From assembly GCA_026413225.1 (NCBI GenBank), contig CM048591.1:37603803-37667802 (forward strand): a stretch of 64,000 bases of DNA, given 5' to 3'. Position numbers and translations under genes: made by a program. This DNA comes from Otis tarda (lineage: Eukaryota; Chordata; Aves; Otidiformes; Otididae). This document shows, piece by piece, positions 1 through 11,800 of this stretch (positions are counted from its first letter, which is position 1; each line of letters starts with the position of its first letter). The notes under the pieces are model-generated. The model worked only from the letters and a program-made list of their open reading frames with translations, ran no database searches and had not been told where the DNA came from.

Positions 1-3000
1 TATATTAGCTGGTGCTTAACCTATCCTAGCTGCCAGTGATGTCCTAGCGTATTCAAAATAGCAGAGAAGAGAATAATACAAAAAAAAAATACCTTGACAA
101 CTGTATATTATTAGCCAATACTTCTACACTCACTCTGCTATGAGAGATAACTTCTACAAAGAAGTATACTTTTATGGTCTTTACCTACTGTTGATTTCCC
201 TTTGTCCTAGAGTGTGAGTTTTTATGCCTATACCTCTGCCAGCTCTTTGCAGCTGCTCTTGAAAACACCTAAAAGTAATTATAGTTCTCTTCTCTAAAAG
301 TCTATGTAATAAAGACATACATCCAGCTGCATTTGTGAAATGTTTGAATGCTTTGGGCATGTTATTACATCCAAAGGTTGGAAACTCAGTCCATAATGGG
401 TTAACAGTTACTGCAATAAAATCTGGTACAGTATAAAGTCAAGCAGACTTGGAGTACCTGAGCAACAAGGAGCTCATGCAAGTCGATAACATCAGTATGT
501 GTAACTGTAATTGTTCACATTACTGCAGGCCAGAATTTACTTCCATTTACTTTAGTTCAAAGTCAGTAAAAAAAGCTCCATAAGGACAACAGAGTCCTGC
601 AGATGAAATTATGTTCTTAAGCTATCATTGCACAAGACTGAAAAAACCTTCCAGACTAGAAAACCTTCTAAAAATTATTCTACATCCTGTATTTGTAACA
701 AGCAATTATAAAAATGTTAGTAATGAAAAAAGAAAAAAAAAACTTTTATGTAGGTATAAAAGTGTGGATGCCTCTATCAGTTCATATTGAAACAAAATTT
801 TTTTATACGAATTTTTAGTTCCCACAATAAATACCTAACATTTGGTTATTGCTTTTTCATCTACCTTATAATATATTCTGCAAATATTGGATAGAAAAAC
901 AAGGGAAAAAAAAGATATTAAACTGAATAACTGCATGGAAAAATATGAAGGAACTGTGGAATATGACACTATAAAATTGTAATCATTCACTGTCCCTTAA
1001 CCATGGACAGGTATTTCCATACTACAACACCGCAGAATCTCACATGATACTGGAGTTTGTTCTGAGTCACATGACAATAAATAAGAATGAGTTCATTTAA
1101 TTTTGATTGTAAATCCCGCACCAGGTCACTTCTTCCTGATTTACTGCAGTAGTATTTTTTTTCCTATGTTGAATATAGGAGTCTCACTCCAACAAAGCAA
1201 ATCACCATATGCCTTAAGTACTGTTGCTCTTTTCATGTTATGGCATGAAGCATATTGCATATAAATTTATATGAATAAGAAAATTTAGATAATTTAAATT
1301 TGGTAATAATCTTTCTATTCTTCTATCATTATTTTTCCCTTTAAACTTACTGCAAGTTCTAAGCTTTTTGTGGAAAGATATGAAGACAATCTCTGACTCA
1401 AAACAAAAATGTGAGATACAGTGCAGTGAAAATGATGTGCACTACAACAGTGAAAACAAATGCACATCAACATTAGCCTAGACTCTTAGCATTTTATAGC
1501 AGTTTAAAAACTTTGTCCTAAAAATTTTCAGTTCAGCCTTTAGTTCCGTTTTTGTTTCAAACAAGACTTCATTCCAAGGTAAATGCGGTTTGATAGGTCT
1601 TTAGGAGGACAGGATTTTAGTAGAGAAGTTAGAGAAGAGAATACCAATAGTATAATTATTGCTCTCAAAACTGGGCTATGAGTAAGAGACCCCCACAGGT
1701 GAGAGCAGCGTCCCTGCCCCCATGTGTGTGTGTGTTGAAATGACTGCTTAATACTCAGTTTGAAAAGCTAGCTTCACAATTTCATGTCGTTTCTCACCAG
1801 GCCGTGGCATAACAGAAAAACATAGTCGCTCTCCCTTCCGGGGATAACCGGCAACGCTAACAGAAAGCTATTGACCGCATCCACTGTACACTGCTCTGCT
1901 TTGTCACTGAAGGTGTCTGGAGGGGGAATAGGCTTGCCTCACTTCAAATGCCAAGTACCAGTAGCAAAACACTCCCAGACAGGTTGCGTGTTTCAAAAGT
2001 CAATTGATAATACAGTACAGGAAAAGAGTCTTGGAGGGTATATTCATGGTCTGATATTCAAGCATTTGAGATTAGTGAATTTTATGGCACACCTAACATC
2101 AAAGTTGCTTTGCACAAGAGTGCAAGGGTAAATTAAGTTCTGGTAAACAAAGGATTAATAGACCTGGGTTAATACTTACAACTCCTCAGTATGCTTATGC
2201 TGTTACTATTCACTCCGCAAAATTATCCACTCTGCAGGAATAATCTAAAATTGGCATATGCAACTGGATTGCCCCCCAAAGAATGGAGGATCTGATTAGT
2301 AAAAGCAGTCAGTGCTTGCATAATTGATGGATTTCAATTAAAAGTTATTTTCACTTGTCTCTGATAGCCTGCATGAGATCTCCAATGCAGACTGCAAATT
2401 AAGGACATTTTTAAAGAGGCATATGTTTAAATCTTTTCAATAATGCTCATGTAAAATCTCTTCATTATTTCCCTAATTATGGGACAATGTATGTTCATTC
2501 TAGATATAATAATTAATCTTTCATTTGCAAAGTATGCCTTTCAAAAATCTTACAGTAAAATATAAAACTGTAGGTATTAGCACAGTGCATAAATTCTGGA
2601 AGTGTTGGGTACTAATCTTCAGTAAACCAAAAAATTATCTGTTCTTGTGGCTCATAAGAAAGTCTTTAACAATAATGGTGAGATCACCTCCAGGTGTTTT
2701 TGATTCTAGTGTAAGTCATAAGGGAGTGACACGTCAGAAATAAGCAAGGGTCTCTCATTAAACTAGTAATTCTGTAAAAGCAGGAAGTCCGTGGTAATTG
2801 AAAAGAAGGGAAGACAATAATCAAGAAAACCACAGCTATTAAAAAATCAGAGTAATGCACAAACATTAAACCAGCTAAGCAGAAAACTGCAAATGAGGAC
2901 TGAGAAAAATACAGATATGTTACTAGATTTTTAAAAAATGAGCAAGAACATGCCAGTCAATAAAACAAGTATTGACAGGTTCAAAATGTAATAAATAAAT

Positions 3001-3379
3001 AAATATAAGTAAATAAAAGATGAAGTGGATATCAATTAATAAAAATTAGAAGACAGAAGATGCATAGAGGTAGTAAGGAAATACAATTGTCAAATAGCGA
3101 AGCCTACAAGAACAGAATAAAGTATAAGTATATTTTCTTTTCAAATATATCAGAAGTAAAAAACTTACAAACCAATATTGTTTTAATTGTCCAGAAATAA
3201 TAAAATATTTAATAGCAGTGTACAATAAATGGCTATTTCACTTAATGTTCCTTGATGGAAAAAAAGTATAAATGAAGTTTTCAGAGCATACAAAGACGAT
3301 AAATCATCTTCCTATTTATAGCTATTTCAAATAGCAAGTTTAAATCAGAAAGTTTGGAAGCACCAAAGACTTTTACAAG

Positions 3380-3540
3380 AGCTGGATAGGGAACATGTTA
3401 GACTGTATTGTTGATTTTAGCAAGTCTTTGAACACTGGAGAAGTTCCAGAAGATCGAAAGAAAATCCGGACAATGTCAATATTTTGAAAGGGTAAGCAGT
3501 ATTGTCCTAATAATTTCATCTATTTGCCAAGTTTTTATCT
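3380..3540 (+). mobile_element. Possible remnant of an old LINE reverse transcriptase
   Basis: A plus-strand reading of about 3435-3530 gives TGEVPEDRKK, then a MSIF-stop-KG stretch and a decayed NxxxYLPS end. This parallels [18 protein letters not shown] and NYRPVSLTS of CR1-type reverse transcriptases. It is interrupted by stops. The surrounding 2.9-5.5 kb may hold more of the same element, but I cannot follow it by eye. Confidence 0.4.
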
Positions 3541-4004
3541 AGTGTAAAACAGCTGATACAGAGTCTAAACTAATTACTAATAAATTAATTAAATAGTGCT
3601 ATATTTAATGGTGGATAACATAAGCTGCTGGAAAAGAGAGCTTGCCAAAGTGCAGCAGTATTTTTTTTTCTGGCCACCACTTTGTTTGAAAATAGTATAG
3701 CCAGGACTCTACAAGACGCATAATGTGATACTGCATGTTAAAAAAAAATTACCTTTAAGAGATTAAAAATGTGCATGATACATGCACTTTAAATATAATT
3801 GCAAGGTCTCAAAATGTAAGCATATATAAGACACTTTCTTATATATGGTGTCTACACTATGTATAAGAAATCAGATATATACTTAGAAGCAGAGAAATTA
3901 CATATAAGCTTATAGCACATACAAGAAATGAGCCTTGTTTCTAATCAGGCCTTCTACAATTTGGTTCTTGGCCTTAATATGACCCAAAGTTTTTATCGAA
4001 CCGA

Positions 4005-4084
4005 AAGTGTCCCTGCCCATGGCAAGGACAAGATGATCATTAAGGTCCCTTCCAACTCAAATCATTCTAGGATTCTATGATTCA
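4005..4084 (+). mobile_element. CR1 3' tail fragment
   Basis: Plus strand: GTGTCCCTGCCCATGGCAAG, a GATGATCATTAAGGTCCCTT block, then TCCAACTCAAATCATTCTAG and GATTCTATGATTC. This is a typical CR1 3' end, about 80 bp long. Confidence 0.88.
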
Positions 4085-5842
4085 TTTATCAAAAGGGATT
4101 AACTGATCAGACTACATGGGTAGAGAGAAAGAAATTAGACAACTAGAGTGGTCTTCATCCTAGCAGTAAAATCTGTGACACAACTCAATGCCTAGAAATT
4201 GAAGCTAGAAGATCTCAGATAGCAAACGACAAATTTTTTAGTGGCAATGGGTAATTAAAACCATTTGCCCTAAATTTAAGTGGATTTTCTGTCACTGGAA
4301 ACTTTGAAAGCAAGATGTATTTATATAAATATACATATTTATAAAAATTATTGTTATAGAAATATATGTTTTTACAAAAATTGTTGTTAAGTTGACATGA
4401 ACTGCTGAATTTGAAGGACTCAGGGAAGTCCTACAGACTCAGCTAAGCAAGAGGTCAGGCTGGGGAATCACAATAACCTCTACTCACCTCGTATCGTGTT
4501 AGTATCACTTAAACACGAAGAAGTTAGTGAAGGTCTTTTAAAGGACAGTAGAGGGAATTTAATCACAAAAGTGAAGACTGATAGGAGACGGAGTAATTCC
4601 TTTTCTCCGTCAGGAGAGAGATAACCATGCCAGGAAGAGAGATAACATTTCAGTGGAGAGAAGCCAGTTAAGAACAGAAAAAATACTGGAATGAAGAAAT
4701 ACCTCAGAACAAGTTTAAAACAAAAATTAGATCATCTGAAAATAAGGGAGGATCCAAGAAGGGATGGCCAGCATCCCAGAATCCTGAAAGACAAGGCAGG
4801 CACTATTAAAAAAACATAGCAGCAAGATTTTTTAACTCCTCACTGACACCAAGAGAAGTATCTGCTAAGGACTAGAAAGAAGGTAATGTTAGATGGGCAC
4901 TTAAAAAAAACAGCTAGTGGAAAAAAAAAATCCCAAATCCCTAAATTTTCTGATCAGGAAGAAATTAAGATCTGTAAGGTATACACTAGCATAAGTAAGC
5001 TGGGAAGAGGACTATATTAACAAACCTCATTAATCCTAGTACAAGGGTTTAAAAAGTTAAAAGGAGTAGTGTATTGAATATTGGAAGGTATATTGACTGC
5101 AGTCAATTTGAAAAATCAGATATAGCATACAAATACAAATGGTATTAATAGATTATCAAACAGAATTAAAATAATTTGTTGGCTTCCAGCCAAGATGAGA
5201 ACATAATAGAAAATGGATGCTGGCTGTTTAAGAATGAGATGAGGAATAATACAGGAAAGATGAACACTGAGCTTAATCTTGCTTACAATATATCAGCGAG
5301 CTGGAATAGGCAGTAATATGAGTAATAACTGACCATCACTGAATGTGAAAGAGAAATGATGCTGGATCAAAATAAATCTGAGAAAACAGAGAGGTACATA
5401 GGAAAACTGCTAATATCATGTGTGTAAAATATGAAAACTATTGCTAACTGAATGTAAAAGAAAAGGAGGATATGTTCTTAGACTTTAGGCTTTACCAAGA
5501 TATTGGTAATAACAGAAATCTGTTTTGGTGGCAGTGGCAATAGAATTTTTGAAAGCGTCACCCAGAGATGGCAGCAACTAGGGAAGTGGAAAAATCTTCT
5601 GCGAACAGGGTGTACCTGCACTGCACTGGGCTGCAACATGCAGAGGTACCCATGCTGGTTTCAAAGAGCAGCATGGTGACTCCAACTGAGTAACCCTCTG
5701 GGGCTAAATGGACTTGCCCACATATGATTTTTTTTCGAAAGAAGTCCATTATTTACTATAAATGAGCTGTCTCTCTCCCTCCCCACAAAGTCACTATGCA
5801 AAACACAACCCCATATATATTAAAAAAAAATTAAAATCATAC

Positions 5843-6055
5843 TATTTTCCTGTCGTAGGATTCCCCGCTGCTGTACGTTGTAGCCAGTGTGGATGCACAT
5901 TCTTCCAGATACCACGGCTTCTTCCCACTTTCAGCTGTGCTGCTTATGGAGATAGTGTAAATACTATTGGTATAGCCATCACAGGAGCAGTGGTCTCGAC
6001 TTCTTCCACCATTTCCAGATGCCCAAACAAAGACTGAACCTAAGCCTCTTCGTCC
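5843..6055 (-). CDS. PCSK5: PCSK5 exon with oxyanion-hole Asn (residues 301-371)
   Basis: Seen: 213 nt (71 codons) on the minus strand, phase 0 at both ends, acceptor TTTCCAAACAG and donor GTATGA. Reading: [17 protein letters not shown], then [32 protein letters not shown] and GESYDRKI. Known: the Asn of SGNGG forms the oxyanion hole in this family. By codon count it is residue 315, as in human PCSK5. The cysteines of CSCDGYT and EEC are conserved in PC5 and PACE4. The next exon should start at about residue 372 and carry the catalytic Ser (human Ser388) only 17 residues on; it was not found in 1-5842, so it lies outside the window. The donor GTATGA is acceptable but not the strongest consensus. 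Confidence 0.96.
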
Positions 6056-6558
6056 CTGTTTGGAAACAGCATGAAAGATTTTATTATTAATTCTTCTTTT
6101 CCCCCTCACCTGCTTAACAAACAGGTCTTTTCCCAAAAAAAAGACATGATGAGAGAAAGAATGTAAAAGAAACTAGATCACTGAGAAGAATCTGAAATGA
6201 AAACAGGATTTAACAGAGTTCAGAATCAGACATCAGAAAAATTCAGAAAATGAGTGGTATGAACACAGCTTTAGGAACAACTTTTATACAGTGTCTGTTG
6301 CTGTGCACCAGTGCTGTCCAACCGTACCAAGAAAGAGAGATTGAAGACTCAGAGGAAGCATTAAAACATCATAGTAGGCTGGAAAAGGAAAATAAAGAGC
6401 ATACTTGAAACTAAAACCCTTTGTAATCCATGACACCTTTCATTTATCAGAGCTCTCTCAGCTGTTTCTTCTTGGGTTGCCCGGTGGCACTGGGTATAGT
6501 TTGGGTAGCATTATATACTGTGAACAAGAGGATCATTGTTTCACAGACACTATAAGTG

Positions 6559-6620
6559 ACAGAATCACAGAATACTTGAGGTGGGAAGAGACCTCAGGTA
6601 ACCTAGTCCAACCCATCTAG
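6559..6620 (-). mobile_element. CR1 3' tail fragment
   Basis: Plus-strand text AGAATCACAGAATACTTGAG, GGGAAGAGACCTC and CTAGTCCAACCC is the reverse complement of a CR1 3' end. Only about 60 bp remain. Confidence 0.8.
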
Positions 6621-8735
6621 TCCATTATGAATGCTAAACGCACAACTCAATATATAAACAAAAATAAAGAAAAACAAAAGACTTACAAATGTATTATAAT
6701 GAAGCACTAATGCATTAGTTCAGCATGATATTTTAAAAACATGAGTAGTTGGGCGTTACTTAGGCATTTCATAAATTCAAATAAGGACTTAAAAATAGGT
6801 AACCTCACCTTGTTATTTTCTTAATACACCAAAGTTATATAGTGTCCAAATGAATAAAAATATTTTTTGTTCTGCCAGTACTCTTATAGAGGCATTGATA
6901 CGAAAAGTGAAGATGATCAATAACCTGTATTGCTGAGATACGGGAATTGAGAATTACCTATAGATGAGTAATTGAGCTTTTTCTGATTTATACGTATATA
7001 TTCAATGCCAGTGGATGAAATTCAGATCCATGCAACTGTATGATCTGCATTAATTATTAGCAGTCACCATCTGGAAGTACTTTACTGTTCAGATAGAAAC
7101 GTTCACCAAAGGACTAAACTTGTCCTTGACTAGGCTAAATTGTGTCACCTTTTCTTACACGACATTCTTTCAAAGTATGGGACATCCCTCTCAGTTACAA
7201 TTACGCTAACAGTCTCATTTACACCTCATTTGCTTGCAACTTATCATGTACTATCTACTCCTTTTTTTTTTGGCTAGGCCCAGCCCTATGACAAATTAAT
7301 GTTATAAGGCACAAACCACCACTTTCTGTGCATGAATTGCTTAGCCATGGGGGGAGTTTGTTTGTTTTTTCTAAACAGAATGCAATTGTGTACCACAAAC
7401 AGCATAAAGACAGCTGTTGGACATCTACCTGGTCAATCTTTAACAATTAGCAATTCAAAGATTCATTTAATCCAGATGCTCAGAGGGGTTTCACTAGGGC
7501 TTTCTGTACTGAGCGTAACTGCACCTACATCAACGTAAGACAAAAACCCCTCACAGTTCACAATCCAGGCTTGAGTTCTCAAACATTGACGAATTTCATT
7601 TTGTGAGTTTAATAAAAGTATACTACCTGGAGAGACTCTTCTCTCCAGCAAAATAAGTTAAATATCAAATTCTCCTGGCTAGTGTTTACATAAGGTTATC
7701 TCTCTAAAATGCAACTTCTCATTAAAAAAACATTTCAAGCAGAGCAAAAAATCCCAGGGTGCCAAGTTAAATGTATTATGAAATCCACATTCTCCAGACA
7801 AGATCAGTCTGACCAGACGGGAAGTGTAACTATTTCAACTTCTTTCACTTCCTTCAGTCGATCTTAGCTACTACACTAACAAAAAGATGCAAAATAGCAA
7901 CATTTTTTGTTGTTTAAAGACAACGTTAATGAAGTGTTACAGCTCTCCTTCCCTGCATTATGAACTCTGGCCAAATCAAAACCCCCTTTGGGTGATTCTG
8001 TTTGGGGTTCTTGTTCTGTCTGCTTTTCTCAGCCAGCAGGGTTTAATTCAGAGCCCCCTAGTCAGTGGGATGTATTTTGCAACTTCCTGTGGCTGGAACT
8101 GGTTTATGAACCACTTCTTTTTCATTCTACCATCTAGTCATCTCCCTTTGCATACCTTAACTTCCAGAAATAATCTGGAAAGATTATTTCAGGTATATTC
8201 ACTGATTTATTATCCCAGCAGTTCAGGGAGCCAGAAATAAGGGTCCTCTGTATGTTTGTGGGGAATGGGATGGAAGATTATGCTAAAGATATGCTAGTTC
8301 TCTACTTTTTAATACGCTTCTGCTTGATTTTTACTAGTTTTGTTTTGGTTTCATCCCATCATCCCTTGCAATTAGATCATGCTTCCCAGCAGTATTCTGT
8401 TATTTGCTTTCATCTGCCGTCTCCATAATTCTTGGCTTGTTTGTCAATTCTGACATCTGTTTTGGAGTCATGTACAGACCCCTGTCTGGTCCTACATTGC
8501 CCTGAACAAACAACAAGTCTCTAACTCTCTCCTACATAAACATGCACACCAACAGTGTTAATATACGTAGAGGCAGGTAGAATATGCAGAAAAAAAGCAT
8601 ATCATACAGACACGCTTCTAACTCCAGAACACGCCAAAATATTCCATCAAAACATATTTTTTAAGTGAATTTTCACAAGTATCTGCTATCTGAAGAATTT
8701 TACATTTTTCTTCTTCACATGTGTTTCTTGAAAGC

Positions 8736-8840
8736 ATAGAATTATAGAATCAAAGAATAGTTAGGATTGGAAGGGACCTTTAAAGGTCATCTAGTCCAAA
8801 CCTCCTTGCAAGAAGCAGGGAATTACTAGCTTCATGGTTA
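8736..8840 (-). mobile_element. CR1 3' tail fragment
   Basis: The minus-strand CR1 end appears on the plus strand as ATAGAATCAAAGAATAGTTA, then GGAAGGGACCTTTAAAGGTC and CTAGTCCAAACCTCCTTGCA. It is clearly a CR1 3' UTR with tail. The inner boundary near 8840 is uncertain. Confidence 0.9.
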
Positions 8841-11800
8841 AGGTATGTTCCTAGATATAGTAATGCAGAGATTTCAGTCCATCCTGCTATTAATAAAAAT
8901 TAAGACTTAATTATGTCTACACTAAGTAATGGCCTATTCTAGGACACATTATCTCACACCAGAAATTGCGTCTAAGGAAATATTTCACAAAGAATGTTTC
9001 ACTGAAACCAATACATTCAAGCAAAAGTTGCATTTTTGCTGAAATTGACTTTTCTGACACAAAATATTAATCAGAAGATTCACTAAAAGCATAGTATTTG
9101 GTAACTACATTGGCCAAATCAGTACTCTATGGGAAATTCAGACTACCCCACCAACATGACCAAGAGAGAAGAAATAAGAATTCAGGGTAATGAAATCACA
9201 GATACAAGGAGGAGAAAAATAGAATCTAACTATTTAAATATTTTGTCTAAAAGTCTTTCACTTTAAAAAAAAAAAGAAGTTTTGTAAAAAAAATTCTCAA
9301 AACCATATATATACAGAAAAATATCCTATCAATAAGAGTCCACTTGTAATTTTTCTGCTGTCATCATCCGCTGCTTTTGTCTGCAAACAGCAGTACAACA
9401 TGATTTGTCCCACTCATGCAATGAAAACCTTCTCACAGCAGGGTAGGACTGTACTTTGTGTAAATTTTGCAGGACCAACTCTTGAATTATTAGCTTCTCT
9501 GCACAGAGAATGTGTCTATATTTCTTTGGATGCATACTTATGCTGCTGTACTAATAATGAAAAATGAGCTGCTGAAACTGATATGTGAATGCATTTTTGG
9601 GCACAAAATGTAGTCCTGATGAAAACACACCAATGGGTGTTAGAAATTCTGCAATGCAGTATTTAAAAATAATAAACACCAATTTAGATTTTAATAGTAA
9701 TGACAGGGCTTTAAAAACAACAGCCATTTGCACCCAAATTTACCTTTCCATACTAAGTTTTTTGTAAACAAATAACAGGTATTTCTTCAAAACTAATGTC
9801 TCTCGCAGATATACAAAGTATGAACATGTCTGTTGTTGTGATAAAAAAACAAGTACCAGGTGCATTGACTAATGGAAAAGAGTATTTTTTAATACACGCA
9901 AAGAAAGAATTCCCATTCCTCTAACACATTGCAATACTGCACATTTAACAACTCAGCATTTCACAGAACACAACAGCATTACCTTCAGTCTAGAAAGCAT
10001 GCTAAAGATCTTGTTCCTAGAAGCTATTTGGCAAAGCAAATGATAGCCTTAAAAAAAAAAAAAAAAAGTAAACCCCCAAACTAAATTCAACCTGACTAAA
10101 ACAAGGTGTCAAGTAAATAAGTTCTGGTTTACTTTTACTGCCTATTGTTACGCTACCATTTGGTTTCCTCTTTCTCCCTGTTTCCAAACAAGCTGCTTTA
10201 ATTCAATAGACCCAGTCATGCTCAGGAAATTATAAACTTGCTAGTAACTATACCAAACAAGTAATTAGAGCAACAGCATCAGCTGTCCTACCGTATGTGA
10301 ATGCCATTCCCAACTGGTCTCCTTTAAATACACGAAGTTAAATAACATTTGGACCATGTTACAAAGTTAAGATAAACACATATGCAAGGCACTCTGTAGC
10401 TTTTACTGTTTGTCTAAATCTATCATCTGTCATCTGCCAGATGCCCAAGGGTGTCAAGATGAAAAGTCAAGCCTTGAGCTGCCAAAGAAGCCATGTGTCA
10501 TTTATTACTCAAAAGCAAAGGTGCATTTACAAACCATATGGGTGCAACTTGAGCAAAACTGAAACAGTTAGCGAACTATAGCAAAGGCACACACCAAGGT
10601 GGAATGGGTGCGCAGCAAAGTACACTCAGTGCTTGTCCCATGACGTTAATAATGCACTACCTCTCCCTTCAGGAACCGTGTTGTTTCTGCTATTCCATTT
10701 CCAATGATAGCTACTGACTCCTTCTTACAAACGCTGCAAGGCGTCTATAACGGCACTTGGGCTTGTCAGTGCACACATCAGACCATTATTAAATGTTCTC
10801 CTTTTGTTTTGTCTACTTTCCTAAATGGCATAAAATGTCAGATAATTAAAAAAAAAATCAAGCGTTCTGTTACGGAAAAGAAAAAGTCTTTCACTGACAA
10901 CTAAGACTTGCTATTGACCTAGTCACAGTCCAATTTTCTACCACATTTTCTGGGCAAAGCCAGTATGCTCAACAGACAGCTGACCTTGAATGAAACAGAC
11001 TCAGGTCATTGACAAAAAGGCCTCAAGGCAGAATTTGCACCTGTGAAAGCATGGCACAGGAATCTTGAGGCATTCCCACTTTTTTTTTTTTTCTGTTAGT
11101 GTCTCCTTTTCCTTGGTCAGCAAGTTGCAAGCAGGGTAAGTGATACGAAAAGCTCCTCTTTTTTTTTCCAGTTCAACAGCACGGAAGGGTTAGTCTGCCA
11201 AGAAGCAGAGCCAGTATGAACATGTTCATAATGACATCTGCAGAATTTCCTAACACTATTAAAAGAATCTCCCCTGCTCCAAGTGCGTGTGTTTCTGTAT
11301 GTGTGTGTATATGTACATACAAAAATCTTTATGAGTGAATGCCTTACTGGTACTGGCAGGAACCATTAAAAGGTAGAGGTCTTCACACACTCATCGAAGG
11401 ACAACCAGCAGCCCCATATACTTTCAAGTTGCTTCCAGCACGCTTCCATCTAATAAAAACAGTTTCCATCTAGGAGGTGTAGTTTGAGCCAGTGGAGCAA
11501 GATTTATTCACGCTATTTTACAAAGTTTAGACTGGACATTCATTCACTGCTTCACAAGTCAAGTTGCCTTAATCCACTCTGTGAATCCTGATGTTTTCCT
11601 GCCCAGGAATTGAGCACCCCCATAGCCCACCCTGCCTATGGGGAGGGTGCGGGGGCGGGGGGTGTTGCTGTCTCAATAGATGTGATCAAATTTACCAAGG
11701 GATAGGGAAGAAAATGTGAAGGAGCAGGAAAGGCAGGTGAGAGAACCTCTGACCTGGAGTAATTAGAGTTACAGAGGCTGCAGCCAGGGAGAGGTAATTT

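Larger units (their letters stand above)
1..5842 (-). other. PCSK5: PCSK5 intron, 3' part of window (partial)
   Basis: This is intron downstream of the oxyanion-hole exon and is very AT-rich. A CR1 3' tail (4005-4084, plus strand) and a heavily decayed LINE reverse-transcriptase remnant (3380-3540) are the only recognisable elements. The next PCSK5 exon (catalytic Ser) was looked for and not found. Confidence 0.75.

Noticed and set aside
7887..8240. 117-codon plus-strand open frame with a hydrophobic middle
   Set aside because: One possible membrane-like stretch but no family, no splice context and the wrong strand for PCSK5.
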